A stretch of DNA of 36,008 bases from Chloroflexus sp. MS-G (GCF_000735195.1 NZ_JPIM01000046.1:1-36008); one strand, 5' to 3'. Positions 24,959-34,491 are shown, counted from the first letter of the stretch. A program made the numbers and translations. Notes: generated by a model not told the origin, from the letters alone.

Positions 24959-25912
24959 ATGCAATCTCTGGAACCGTTTACTTTTGATTACCCATTTCAT
25001 GCATTTAGCACATCTGTTGTTATTCAGGCAGATAGTTTTGAATGGCTACGCCGGATACCGCCTGCAAGCGTTCATGCAATTGTAACGGATCCACCCTATG
25101 GTGTAAAAGAGTTCGACCTCGAACAGCTTGAAAAACGCGCCAATGGGAATGGCGGTATCTGGCGAATACCGCCATCATTCGATGGGCATCATCGTGCACC
25201 ACTGCCTCGCTTTACGGCGCTCACACCTAAAGAACGCGAGCGACTATCTGCGTTTTTTCAAGAATGGGGAAGGCTGGCAGCTCGCGCACTCGTGCCAGGG
25301 GGGCATATCTTTATCGCCAGTAACGCCTTATTATCGCAGCTTGTGTTCTCGGCGCTGGTAGCTGGAGGATTGGAATTCCGCGGTGCTATTATCAGGCTCG
25401 TGCGAACATTTCGCGGTGGCGACCGTCCCAAGCATGCTGAAGCCGAATTTCCAGAGGTTTGTTCGCTGCCACGCAGTTGTTACGAACCATGGGGCATCTT
25501 CCGGAACCCACTTCCGCCGGGGATGACGGTCAGCGGTTGCTTGCGCACGTATGGTACCGGTGGCTTACGCCGTATCAGCACAGAACAACCGTTTAATGAC
25601 GTGATCATCAGTGAACGAACACCACAGAACGAGCGGGCTATCGCTAACCATCCGAGCCTCAAACCACAGTCGTTCATGCGTCAGCTCGTTCGCGCAGTCC
25701 TGCCACTTGGTCAAGGGATCATTGTTGATACCTTTATGGGTGCTGGCTCAACGGTCGCCGCAGCAGAATCGTTGGGACTGACGTGTATTGGGGTTGAACG
25801 ACATCGCACCTATTTCGAGATGGCAATCCAGGCGATTCCACGGCTGGCATCGTTACCGATCGGTTCTGACCTTAGCCAGCATTCGTTCCTTGACATGTTT
25901 CAATCTCGATAG
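24959..25912 (+). CDS. Beta-class DNA methyltransferase (N6-adenine or N4-cytosine) of a type II system
   Basis: The 317-residue product has catalytic motif IV DPPYG (44-48) before the S-adenosylmethionine-binding motif I DTFMGAGST (257-265), so the motif order is beta class. HPSLKPQSFMRQLV (231-244) is motif X and the region between holds the target-recognition part. DPPY fits adenine-N6 or cytosine-N4 methylation. I start it at 24959, one base after the upstream stop; an ATG at 24926 lies inside the antitoxin gene. Its 3' end overlaps the convergent nuclease gene by 13 bp. Target sequence unknown. Confidence 0.9.
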   Translation: MQSLEPFTFDYPFHAFSTSVVIQADSFEWLRRIPPASVHAIVTDPPYGVKEFDLEQLEKRANGNGGIWRIPPSFDGHHRAPLPRFTALTPKERERLSAFFQEWGRLAARALVPGGHIFIASNALLSQLVFSALVAGGLEFRGAIIRLVRTFRGGDRPKHAEAEFPEVCSLPRSCYEPWGIFRNPLPPGMTVSGCLRTYGTGGLRRISTEQPFNDVIISERTPQNERAIANHPSLKPQSFMRQLVRAVLPLGQGIIVDTFMGAGSTVAAAESLGLTCIGVERHRTYFEMAIQAIPRLASLPIGSDLSQHSFLDMFQSR

Positions 25913-26520
25913 ATCCAATTCTGTACCAATTTTTGATAACCGGTTGCTATGACGCTTGCTGTGATTGTTCGGCGACTCGTCGCCGACCGACCGGCGAAAC
26001 TCCAGTCACTGCTCTGGAGCCGAGCTGCCATGACGGCAACAAAACGGAATGGCCGTGGTGTTGTGTCACGAGGACGGTTACTATCAAATACAAACACCAT
26101 GAGCCACCCATCTTCTGGATTATGGCCCTGCCATCCCTTTCGGTGTCGCGATGCCTTTATCTCAACTCCCTCTGCAACGTGCTGAACAGCGTTGTTTGGA
26201 AACATTCCAGCCGGTATCAGATCAGGATAGCCATTGTGATAAGTGTTTTTAACCACAGTGTTGCAATACTTGGGGATCGCAGACACCATAAAATCGCTCA
26301 AGATGCTACTAAAGTTCGCCGGCATCAACAGTGTCTCAAGACGTTGAATCCCCTTTGTGTGTAATTGAGAATTGACAAAGTGTAAGAACTGTAAGAAATC
26401 TGTCATAGCAGCACGAATATGTTCGATCTGCAAACCGTATGGTAATTGCGCAGAAGCATTGAAACGGTCATCTTTGATTGGTATCGGTTCACAAGCTTGC
26501 AACTCTGTATATGAACGCAT
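25900..26520 (-). CDS. Putative type II restriction endonuclease, PD-(D/E)XK type
   Basis: The 206-residue product has a GYPDLIPAG segment with Asp100 and, 20 residues on, GVEIKASRHRKGW with Glu120 and Lys122, the PD-(D/E)XK nuclease core. The following GHNPEDGWLMVFVFDS and the C-terminal GRSATSRRTITASV are strongly patterned, as in a family with a conserved DNA-binding surface. It converges on the methyltransferase gene and overlaps its end, as often in type II systems. It also lies within the same pair of flanking repeats. Family name and recognition site are not known to me. Confidence 0.75.
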   Translation of the reverse strand: MRSYTELQACEPIPIKDDRFNASAQLPYGLQIEHIRAAMTDFLQFLHFVNSQLHTKGIQRLETLLMPANFSSILSDFMVSAIPKYCNTVVKNTYHNGYPDLIPAGMFPNNAVQHVAEGVEIKASRHRKGWQGHNPEDGWLMVFVFDSNRPRDTTPRPFRFVAVMAARLQSSDWSFAGRSATSRRTITASVIATGYQKLVQNWIYRD

Positions 26521-26586
26521 AGCTACACGTACCGCACAGAGTCAGACTGAGCTTACGATAAGTAAAACAAACTGTTTGTGGAAAGC

Positions 26587-26702
26587 ATGCTGTACCTTAC
26601 TAAAAAATTAGGATGCCCATGCTTCGCTGGCCTACGATAATTTTGCACGTTGCGGTTGAGCTTTCAGGTAGGTTGCCAAAGCGTTATGCCGTACCCTACT
26701 AA
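26587..26702 (+). repeat. Imperfect 17-bp direct repeat pair
   Basis: ATGCTGTACCTTACTAA (26587-26603) and ATGCCGTACCCTACTAA (26686-26702) differ at two positions and stand 99 bp apart. The first lies within and the second beyond the right copy of the 14-bp repeat. They may be regulatory sites for the nuclease gene or traces of insertion. Confidence 0.45.
26625..26638 (+). repeat. 14-bp direct repeat, right copy
   Basis: CGCTGGCCTACGAT, identical to 24546-24559 and in the same orientation. It lies between the putative nuclease gene and polA. Confidence 0.6.
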
Positions 26703-26720
26703 CTCTGTCTCTGCCAGGTC

Positions 26721-29549
26721 TTACCCCACCACCGGACTCATCTCTTCCCAATTGGGGCCAGCTTCAAGATTCACACTAAGCGGTACGTTTAGTTTGTAAA
26801 CACCACTCATCACTTCGCGCAGAAGCCGTGCAGCCGTTGTCACTTCTGCTTCAGGTGCTTCGGCGATCAATTCATCGTGTACCTGCAAGAGCAGGCGGGT
26901 TTGCAGCCCTTGTTCACGCAGCGCCCGATGAACATTGACCATTGCCATCTTCATCAGATCGGCAGCCGTTCCCTGAATCGGTGCATTAATCGCTTCTCGT
27001 TCGGCAGCAGCCCGACGGGCACCACTGGCTCGCAGATCTTCCATGATGCGACGACGGCCAAAGAGCGTTTGCACGTAGCCATGTTGGCGACCAAAGTCGA
27101 GCGTTTGATCGATGTAGCGCCGGATACCAGGGAACTGAGTAAACAGATTATCGATCAATTGGCGGGCCAAATCGCGCTCGATGCCCAACCGCTGCGCTAG
27201 GCCAAAAGGACTGATGCCGTAGATCACGCCAAATACCACAGTCTTGGCAACCCGACGCTGGTTCTTATCGACTGCCGTCGGCTCCACGCCAAAGAGACGA
27301 CTCGCAGTCGCGGCATGGATGTCAAGCCCTTGCTCGAACGCAGCGATCAGATTTTCATCACCGCTCATGTGAGCCAAGACACGCAACTCGATCTGGGAAT
27401 AGTCGGCAGCAATAAAACGGTGTCCTGGTGCAGCCACAAAAGCGCGCCGAATCTCGCGTCCTTCTTCAGTGCGTACCGGAATGTTTTGCAGATTGGGGTT
27501 ATTTGACGATAAACGGCCGGTGGCAGCACCAAGTTGATTGTACGAGGTGTGAATGCGCCCGGTACGCGGATTGACCAGTTCGGGAAGCGCATCAATGTAC
27601 GTACTCTTGAGCTTGGTTAACTGGCGATAGGTTAGAATATCGGCCGCAATAGGATAGAGTTGAGCCAGCTCTTCCAGCACCTCGGCAGTGATCGAGTAGC
27701 CGCCACTTTTGAGCTTGCTTAGTCCATGTGCACGGGGATCAATGCCTATGCGTTCAAACAATACTTCATTAAGTTGCTGCCCCGAATTGATATTAAATGG
27801 ACTGCCGGCCTGCTGATAAATACGTTCGGCCACTTCATTGATGCGTCGGGCGAAACGTTCACCCAACTCGCGCAGATACATCTGATCGAGCAAGATGCCG
27901 GTCAATTCCATCTCGGTCAGCACCTCAATCAGCGGTAGCTCAACCCGGTAGTAGAGATCGCGCAGTGCCGTATCAGTCTCTAACTGGCTGCGTAATCGTT
28001 CGGTCAGATGTAGGGTGTAGAGCGCATCAGCGCCAGCATACGGCGCAGCCTGTTCGATAGGAACCGCAGCAAAACTGATCTGCTTGCTCCCCCGACCGAT
28101 GACATCCTCGATGGTTGTCGGCGGCTCAGGCAATTTTAACTCGTAGAAGGCGAGGTCTTTTAAGCCTTGCCGTTTCCCCAACATGGCGGCTGCGATCATG
28201 GTATCGAACGTTAGCCCTACAACTCGAATCCCGGCTCCGGCCAACACCTCCATATCAAACTTAGCATTGTGGGCAAATTTCGGTTTTTGCGGATCGGCAA
28301 AAAATGGCGCCAGGGCAGAGATGACTTCGTCGCGTGACACCTGTTCACCGTCTTGGTGAGCAACCGGTACATACCAGACATCACCGGGGGCCACGGCAAT
28401 CGCGATACCTACCAGATCGCTCATAACCGGTTGCAGACTGGTACATTCGGTGTCGAACGCGAAGGCAGGCGCTGCGCGCAATCGTGCCACCAGTTCTGAT
28501 AATGCCCTCGTATCGCGGACAATCGTCACCGGTGGTGGCTCGGCGGTTGGCAAACTGGGTGCAGTATCACTGTCACCGGCAAAGAGTGCCAGTTGCGTTG
28601 GCCCATCAGCATGCGGCGTGGCTGGAAGTTCAGCGGGAAGTGGTGCCAGTGTTGGCGATTGAACAACCGGTGGAAGTTTCTTGATCAAGTTGGAGGCAAC
28701 GCCAAACTCTAGCTCCTGAAAGAGTGCTATAACTGCTGCCCGGTCGTAGGTGCCCAACCGACAAGAATGCAGGTCGAGTTGAATCGGAACATCGGTCGCG
28801 ATGGTCGCCAGTTGACGCGAAAAACGGGCATCCTCACCTTGCTCACGCAACAGAGCCTGATACCGCTTCGGGGCCTCATCGATATGCGCGAGCAAATGAT
28901 CGAGCGAACCAAACTGCTTGAGTAAGGCAATTGCACCCTTTTCACCAATCCCACGCACACCCGGGATATTGTCAGAGGAATCACCCTTCAAGCCGCGCAG
29001 ATCGGCCAACTGCGCCGGTTCGAGTCCATCGTAACGCTTGCGTACCTGCTCAACATCGTACAAGGTGACGCTTGTCTTGCCCCGATAGGGATTTGCCAGC
29101 GCAACCCGCACATGCTCATCAACCAGTTGTAGAACGTCAGTATCACTGGTGAGAATAATCGTATCGATCCCCTGGGTAGCAGCCTGACGGGCCAGCGTTC
29201 CGATCACATCGTCAGCCTCATACCCCTCAACGGTGTAGATCGGAATGTTCAGGGCCTGTACCAGTTGTTTCATCCGCTCAAACTGTGGATAAAACTCTTC
29301 TGGCGTCTCGGCGCGCCCGGCCTTGTATTCAGCATACAGATCATCACGAAACGTGCGACCGACATCAAAGGCAACCGCAGCGTAATCGGGTCGATAATCG
29401 GCCAGCGTCGTCAACAGAATCTGGGCAAAGCCAAAAACGGCATACGTTGGCTCGCCGCGTGATGAACGTAAGCCACTCTCACGTAACGCGAAAAATGCCC
29501 GATACGCCAGGGCATGACCGTCAACCAAAATCAAAAGCGGACGCGACAT
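26721..29549 (-). CDS. polA: DNA polymerase I
   Basis: The 942-residue enzyme fills gaps and replaces RNA primers. It has the 5' nuclease domain (1 to about 290, with EGYEADDVIG and GDSSDNIPGV), a Pro/Ala-rich linker (about 295-340), a 3'-5' exonuclease domain with its four carboxylates kept (Asp366, Glu368, Asp432, Asp508), so proofreading is probably active, and the polymerase domain with motif A DYSQIELR from Asp716, the O-helix RRVAKTVVFGVIYG with Phe773 and motif C HDE (891-893). Thermus enzymes have lost the exonuclease carboxylates, so the set here is worth note. Phe773 predicts discrimination against dideoxynucleotides. Confidence 0.97.
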   Translation of the reverse strand: MSRPLLILVDGHALAYRAFFALRESGLRSSRGEPTYAVFGFAQILLTTLADYRPDYAAVAFDVGRTFRDDLYAEYKAGRAETPEEFYPQFERMKQLVQALNIPIYTVEGYEADDVIGTLARQAATQGIDTIILTSDTDVLQLVDEHVRVALANPYRGKTSVTLYDVEQVRKRYDGLEPAQLADLRGLKGDSSDNIPGVRGIGEKGAIALLKQFGSLDHLLAHIDEAPKRYQALLREQGEDARFSRQLATIATDVPIQLDLHSCRLGTYDRAAVIALFQELEFGVASNLIKKLPPVVQSPTLAPLPAELPATPHADGPTQLALFAGDSDTAPSLPTAEPPPVTIVRDTRALSELVARLRAAPAFAFDTECTSLQPVMSDLVGIAIAVAPGDVWYVPVAHQDGEQVSRDEVISALAPFFADPQKPKFAHNAKFDMEVLAGAGIRVVGLTFDTMIAAAMLGKRQGLKDLAFYELKLPEPPTTIEDVIGRGSKQISFAAVPIEQAAPYAGADALYTLHLTERLRSQLETDTALRDLYYRVELPLIEVLTEMELTGILLDQMYLRELGERFARRINEVAERIYQQAGSPFNINSGQQLNEVLFERIGIDPRAHGLSKLKSGGYSITAEVLEELAQLYPIAADILTYRQLTKLKSTYIDALPELVNPRTGRIHTSYNQLGAATGRLSSNNPNLQNIPVRTEEGREIRRAFVAAPGHRFIAADYSQIELRVLAHMSGDENLIAAFEQGLDIHAATASRLFGVEPTAVDKNQRRVAKTVVFGVIYGISPFGLAQRLGIERDLARQLIDNLFTQFPGIRRYIDQTLDFGRQHGYVQTLFGRRRIMEDLRASGARRAAAEREAINAPIQGTAADLMKMAMVNVHRALREQGLQTRLLLQVHDELIAEAPEAEVTTAARLLREVMSGVYKLNVPLSVNLEAGPNWEEMSPVVG

Positions 29550-29698
29550 AGACTGTCTCCATTCGCACAGATTTGCGAGTGGATTATACCATTTGTGGAG
29601 CGTTCGTTGAACCAGTGGTGATAGCCGTCGTGGTACAATGGAGAAAATGACGGCGGTGAATGGATCATACAGCTTGCCATCACGGTACAGAAGAGGTT

Positions 29699-30757
29699 AT
29701 GACCACAGCTATTTTAACCGATCAGCGATTTGATCTTCACACGTGGCATGGTCACGTCGAACAGGCTGCACGACTACACGCTATTCGACGGGCAATCGAG
29801 GCTGACGGTTTGTTACCCCATCTCGTTCAGTTGCCAATCCGTCCGGCTACAGAGACTGAGTTGCTGGCTGTACACAACGCGCAGATGCTGCATCGTGTCC
29901 GGCAACTCGCCAGTTATGGCGGTGGTCAGATTGACAGCGACACCTACGTTACGGCTGACTCGTGGGATGTGGCTCTGCTGGCAGCGGGAGCAACGATTTG
30001 TATGGCTGAAGCCCTGGTAGAAGGACGTTGTCACAATGCCTTCGCCTTGGTGCGACCACCGGGACATCACGCAACTGATTTTCGCTCGATGGGTTTCTGT
30101 CTCTTCAACAATATTGCAATTGCCGCCAGGTTTCTGCTCGATCGCTACCACCTCCGACGCATCGCGATTGTCGATTTTGATGTGCATCACGGCAACGGTA
30201 CCCAGGACATCTTTTACCGCGATGGACGGGTACTCTTCTGTTCAACACATGCCACACCTCTCTACCCCGGTACTGGTGCCATCTACGAAATGGGTGATCC
30301 GCGAACAGCGGCTGGCACGACGCTCAATGTCCTTCTTCCTTATGGCACCGGCGATAGGGGCTATGATCGCGTCTTCCGGCAGCTCATCGGGCCAGCGCTC
30401 CGCAGATTCCAACCGGAAATTATCTTGGTGTCGGCAGGGTTTGATGCCCACTGGAGCGATCCCATTGGGCCGATGGCCCTTTCGGTCAAAGGTTTTGCCC
30501 AGATCGTACAACATCTGCTCGACTGGGCCAACGAGTTGTGTCAGGGTCGGATTGGATTTGTCCTTGAAGGCGGATATAGTCTCTCTGCCCTGGCTGCCAG
30601 CGTTGTTGCAACCTTACGGCTGCTGCTTGGCAAGGCACCCGGCCATGACCCCATGGGTGGCGGAGATGTCCCCGAACCTAACATTGATCACATCATTACG
30701 ACGTTACAAAATCAGCATCCGTTGTTAATGCATGCCGGGTATCAAGGAGTGTCATGA
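29699..30757 (+). CDS. Histone-deacetylase-family protein (AcuC/HDAC-like)
   Basis: The 352-residue product has RPPGHHA with His123/His124, [13 protein letters not shown] with zinc ligands Asp161 and His163, FDAH with ligand Asp249, and GGYS with catalytic Tyr293: a complete zinc deacetylase site. Bacterial members remove acetyl groups from proteins, polyamines or small molecules. The substrate here is unknown. I prefer ATG 29699 because the family usually begins TAI(V/L)TD; an upstream ATG at 29660 is possible and neither has a good ribosome-binding site. The stop overlaps hisH by 4 bp. Confidence 0.88.
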   Translation: MTTAILTDQRFDLHTWHGHVEQAARLHAIRRAIEADGLLPHLVQLPIRPATETELLAVHNAQMLHRVRQLASYGGGQIDSDTYVTADSWDVALLAAGATICMAEALVEGRCHNAFALVRPPGHHATDFRSMGFCLFNNIAIAARFLLDRYHLRRIAIVDFDVHHGNGTQDIFYRDGRVLFCSTHATPLYPGTGAIYEMGDPRTAAGTTLNVLLPYGTGDRGYDRVFRQLIGPALRRFQPEIILVSAGFDAHWSDPIGPMALSVKGFAQIVQHLLDWANELCQGRIGFVLEGGYSLSALAASVVATLRLLLGKAPGHDPMGGGDVPEPNIDHIITTLQNQHPLLMHAGYQGVS

Positions 30758-31395
30758 TTGCAGTGATTAATTACGGCGCCGGCAACCTGCCAAACGTTGT
30801 GCGCGCATTACAACGTGTCGGTGCTCCGCTTGTAGTGACCGATGATCCAAATGTTATTCGCTCGGCGCAGGCCGTTGTCTTGCCTGGTGTTGGCGCGACC
30901 GCCGATACGATGGCGAGCCTGCGCCACCTGGGCATTGCTGAGGTGCTACCGGCCATTATCGCTGCTGGAACACCCTTTCTAGGCATTTGTGTCGGTATGC
31001 AAGTCTTACTGAGTGAAAGTGAAGAGTTTGGTCTCCATTCCTGTCTTAACATCATTCAGGGTACCGTGCGCCGTCTTCCCGAAAGCGCTGGCAAGATTCC
31101 CCAGATCGGTTGGAATCAAATTCATATCACACCGCCTTTTCGTGACCACCCTCTCTTCGATGGTATTCCCAACGGCGCTGATGTCTACTTTGTGCATTCG
31201 TACTACTGTGCCGTTGCCGACGAGTCGGTGGTTGCTGCACGCACCGATTATGGCCTCGCTTTCCCCAGTGTCATTATTCGCAATCGGTTGGCAGCCGTTC
31301 AGTTCCATCCAGAAAAAAGTGGCGATTATGGCTTACGCCTGCTAGCCAATTTTGTGCGCTGGAGCGGAGCTTCTGATTCAGTTGGAGCATCATGA
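30754..31395 (+). CDS. hisH: Imidazole glycerol phosphate synthase, glutaminase subunit
   Basis: HisH hydrolyses glutamine and passes ammonia to HisF, making imidazole glycerol phosphate and AICAR. The 213-residue product has the Cys79-His185-Glu187 triad (GICVGMQ and FHPEKS) and the starting INYGAGNL. The usual Ser after NL is replaced by Pro-Asn. It overlaps the deacetylase gene upstream and hisA downstream by 4 bp each. hisF is not in the window. Confidence 0.95.
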   Translation: MIAVINYGAGNLPNVVRALQRVGAPLVVTDDPNVIRSAQAVVLPGVGATADTMASLRHLGIAEVLPAIIAAGTPFLGICVGMQVLLSESEEFGLHSCLNIIQGTVRRLPESAGKIPQIGWNQIHITPPFRDHPLFDGIPNGADVYFVHSYYCAVADESVVAARTDYGLAFPSVIIRNRLAAVQFHPEKSGDYGLRLLANFVRWSGASDSVGAS

Positions 31396-32120
31396 TGGAG
31401 ATTATTCCTGCTATTGATATTAAAGATGGTCGCTGTGTCAGATTGTATCAGGGTGATTTCGAGCAGATGACTATTTATGCCGACGATCCGGTTGCAGTGG
31501 CCCGTCATTGGGAAGCGCAAGGTGCCGGTCGGTTACATCTGGTCGATCTCGACGGCGCCCGCACCGGTCGCCCCCAGAACGTAGACATCATCCTCGCCAT
31601 TACCCAGGCCGTGCAGATTCCAGTACAGCTTGGGGGCGGCTTGCGCCGTGAATCAGATGTTGAAGCGGCGCTCGCGTTGGGTGTCGAACGAGTCATCATC
31701 GGCACTGCGGCCATTGTCGAGACTGAACTGGTTGCCCGTTTGCTCAACCGCTTCGGAGAACAGATCGTGATCGGGATTGATGCCCGCAACGGCCTAGTTG
31801 CGACCGATGGTTGGACGGTTACGTCAACGGTGAAGGCGACCGCCCTGGCCGAACAGATGACTAACCTTGGAGCTCGCCGGATCATTTATACTGACATCAG
31901 CCGCGATGGTGCACTCAGTGGGCCAAATTTTACCGCCCTGGCCGAGCTGATCTCTCCCACTGGCCCGGCAATTATCGCCAGTGGTGGCATCGCCAGCCTC
32001 GAACACGTGCGTCGCCTTGCACAACTTGGCGTCGAAGGGGCCATTATTGGGAAAGCGCTTTACGTCGGCTCGGTGAAATTACCTGAAGCGATTGCCATTG
32101 CCCAGACAACGACCGTGTAA
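31392..32120 (+). CDS. hisA: ProFAR isomerase (phosphoribosylformimino-5-aminoimidazole carboxamide ribotide isomerase)
   Basis: HisA catalyses an Amadori rearrangement in histidine synthesis. The 242-residue TIM barrel has Asp9 (PAIDIKDG) and Asp168 (YTDISRDG) as acid/base pair, and the phosphate-binding GGGLR and ASGGIAS loops. Some Actinobacteria use the same fold as PriA for tryptophan also; nothing here suggests that. It overlaps hisH by 4 bp. Confidence 0.95.
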   Translation: MMEIIPAIDIKDGRCVRLYQGDFEQMTIYADDPVAVARHWEAQGAGRLHLVDLDGARTGRPQNVDIILAITQAVQIPVQLGGGLRRESDVEAALALGVERVIIGTAAIVETELVARLLNRFGEQIVIGIDARNGLVATDGWTVTSTVKATALAEQMTNLGARRIIYTDISRDGALSGPNFTALAELISPTGPAIIASGGIASLEHVRRLAQLGVEGAIIGKALYVGSVKLPEAIAIAQTTTV

Positions 32121-32152
32121 AAATACTAAACCCATACCAATCAGGAGAGAGT

Positions 32153-33250
32153 ATGTCAAATCCAGACCTGACCGCACGCTACGAAGAAGAGCGGCTGAGA
32201 GCGCAGGAACAATCGCAACTCGTCTACCTGCAAGGCCAGATTGACGAGCTTCGCCGCCTGTTGAAAGACCAGACCAACAAGTATCAATGGGCGATGGAAC
32301 AGGTACGCAAAAACGAAGGGGCGATTGCACAAATACAGAGCCTCTTTGATCGACACACCGGTGACGTTGCCCAGGCCAACGAAATTGTACGCCGTGATGT
32401 CGTCGCGCTACGCCGAGAAGTAGCAGCCGCGCTCGTTAAAATCGAAGATGGCTTGCGCCCGATCCGCGATATGCAGGCTCAAATTCAGCAGGTTGCCGAA
32501 GCGCGCAAACAAGACCGCGATTTCCTGGCGGGCTGGATCAACCGTATCGAGCAAGTGGAACGGCAAGTTGCTGCACTCGCGTCACAGATCAAAGAGCTTG
32601 ATGAGCGGCAGCGACAATTAGCCCTCCAACTCGAACGATTGCGCGAAGCTGACGCTGCGGTTATGCAAGAAGTACGGCGCGTTAGCGAAGACTTGCAGAT
32701 TGAAAAACAACATTTGCGCCGCCTGGCCGTCGAATCACAGCAATTACTTACAGACCTGCGCCCACCAATTGACGAGCTACGCACTCGTGTTGATCGTCTG
32801 GAAGAGATTCGACAGCAGATTGATCTGTTTGCTGAAATGTTACCGGCGCAAATAAAAGAGTTAGCCGCCAAACTTCCTGACATCAATGCCGAGATCAAGC
32901 GGATTGAACGACTCTCGACCGAGCGTTTCCTGATGAATCAAGAACGACTCGAAGAGTTGCGCCAGATGGCCGACGAACGTATGAGCGCCTTACAAGAGAC
33001 CGACGAGCAATACCTGCGGCAACTCACCTCCTGGCTTGAGCGCGTAGATAGCTGGTTGCGCGAACTCGAGCAACGTCTGTCGCGTACCACTGATCGGATC
33101 GAGTTAGAACAGAAAGCTCATCTCTTACGCATTATGGCGCTCGAACGGCGCGAGATTGATACACTTGGTGCTCAATTAGATATGCTACGTCAACGGCTGG
33201 AAGTTGTGCGTGCTGCCCAGATCGAGACAGGGGGCAGTAGCGAAGGGTAG
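32153..33250 (+). CDS. Long coiled-coil protein of unknown function
   Basis: The 365-residue product is nearly all charged heptad repeats rich in Glu, Gln, Arg and Leu, with no membrane segment or signal peptide. CAGGAGAGAG precedes the start. It follows hisA by 32 bp and may be co-transcribed. SMC-like or filament-forming structural proteins look similar, but no ATPase head is present, so function is open. Confidence 0.7.
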   Translation: MSNPDLTARYEEERLRAQEQSQLVYLQGQIDELRRLLKDQTNKYQWAMEQVRKNEGAIAQIQSLFDRHTGDVAQANEIVRRDVVALRREVAAALVKIEDGLRPIRDMQAQIQQVAEARKQDRDFLAGWINRIEQVERQVAALASQIKELDERQRQLALQLERLREADAAVMQEVRRVSEDLQIEKQHLRRLAVESQQLLTDLRPPIDELRTRVDRLEEIRQQIDLFAEMLPAQIKELAAKLPDINAEIKRIERLSTERFLMNQERLEELRQMADERMSALQETDEQYLRQLTSWLERVDSWLRELEQRLSRTTDRIELEQKAHLLRIMALERREIDTLGAQLDMLRQRLEVVRAAQIETGGSSEG

Positions 33251-33258
33251 AGACCAGT

Positions 33259-34290
33259 TTATGATGAGCTGCGTCGTAACACAAAGATGCGCGGGTAAAG
33301 CCCACGGAGATTAACGCGCAATTGCTGTTCGACGCACCATCCTGGGAGTTCAGCTAACAATCGTTCCATCAATCGTACTTCGTGACTGATCAGCACTGCC
33401 CGCCCACCAGGACGGGTCACGCGAGCCGCTTCGGCCAGTAGTGCCGGGTAGAGCGTCAGATTGGTTGCATGTGAACCAACCAGATGACCAAAGGGAAGAT
33501 CGGCCAGCACCACATCGATACTCCCTGACGGTAACGGCAGATGGCACGCATCCCAATCGTACAGTTCGACCCGATTGCTGAAACCAGCAGCAGCAAGATT
33601 CCGCCGTGCACAGGCTAGCGCTTCTGAATCGGTATCGCAACCGATAACCCGAGCTGCCGATCCGGCAAATAACCGCTCGATCATCAGCGATCCCGATCCA
33701 CATCCTACATTGAGAATCCTATCGTTATCGCGTGGCTTACTTAATACTGCCATAGCATAGGCAACCGGGCCACTGAGTGCACCTTCACGATTACACACTC
33801 GCCACAAGCGGGTCGCCAATGGTCTTGGTGTAAGGCGAACTAATACTTCCCATCCATCGCGATCAGGCGCTGGCCGTAACCGGATCAGCAAATCTCCATC
33901 TTCTCCACCAGGCATAAGACCGAGCCGGGTACAGAGTTCATGCTTGAAACGCTGTAACACGCTGCTCTCAGCACCGGCTGCGCTGAGAAACAGAGTCTGA
34001 AAGGTCCCGGCAGGATGCAGCCGACGCACCATCTCGATAGTGGCTAAGACAGCTCGCAAGTGCTCGTCACCGAGTAGTGCGCGTGGGCGCGGGATGGCAA
34101 AGCGACGTACTGCATAAATTGATGTGACGCACCGTAGCTGAAAGAGTGCCTGCAACGCACCGTACATCGTGGCGCCGATCACCCCATCTTTGTGAACTGG
34201 ATCGAGCCGTAATCCGGTAATCCGTTGCATTTCGGTACGGGCCAACGCTTCGAGTCCGGCAGGTACGACGATTTCAATGCGCTGAGACAT
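33259..34290 (-). CDS. THUMP-like RNA methyltransferase (TrmN/Trm14-RlmL group)
   Basis: The 343-residue product has an N-terminal THUMP-like region (about 1-160) and a Rossmann methyltransferase domain with SAM-binding ILNVGCGSGSL (192-202), CDTDSEALACARRN and catalytic motif IV DLPFG (264-268). That form is typical of guanine-N2 methyltransferases acting on tRNA or rRNA. Which base is modified cannot be read from sequence. It converges on the coiled-coil gene with 8 bp between the ends. Confidence 0.82.
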   Translation of the reverse strand: MSQRIEIVVPAGLEALARTEMQRITGLRLDPVHKDGVIGATMYGALQALFQLRCVTSIYAVRRFAIPRPRALLGDEHLRAVLATIEMVRRLHPAGTFQTLFLSAAGAESSVLQRFKHELCTRLGLMPGGEDGDLLIRLRPAPDRDGWEVLVRLTPRPLATRLWRVCNREGALSGPVAYAMAVLSKPRDNDRILNVGCGSGSLMIERLFAGSAARVIGCDTDSEALACARRNLAAAGFSNRVELYDWDACHLPLPSGSIDVVLADLPFGHLVGSHATNLTLYPALLAEAARVTRPGGRAVLISHEVRLMERLLAELPGWCVEQQLRVNLRGLYPRIFVLRRSSS

Positions 34291-34431
34291 TCTAATCCTA
34301 TACTCCTATCGCCATTCTGTAGTAAGCGTTATACTATAATGGAATATGTACCTGCTGTCGATCCATTGGCAGCCAAAGACGATGCCGGTTCCATCATAGC
34401 AGATGATTTACCCTGTGGCGCGGCCTAATCT

Positions 34432-34491
34432 CATAAGCGCCATGTCTGCAATGCTGGGTTAGATGGAACAAGACATGTACAAACGCTTATG
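34432..34491 (+). promoter_or_regulatory. Stem that would bury the start codon of the next gene
   Basis: CATAAGCG (34432-34439) is complementary to CGCTTATG (34484-34491), which includes the ATG at 34489. CATGTCT (34441-34447) also pairs with AGACATG (34471-34477) just inside. No Shine-Dalgarno sequence precedes this ATG, so start access is probably set by folding. Confidence 0.5.

Noticed and set aside
24546..26638. Insertion sequence bounded by repeats
   Set aside because: The 14-bp repeats are direct, not inverted, and no transposase gene lies between them.
34321..34428. Possible gene beginning MEYVPAVDP upstream of the glycosidase-like gene
   Set aside because: Only a few dozen codons, no ribosome-binding site and no family features.
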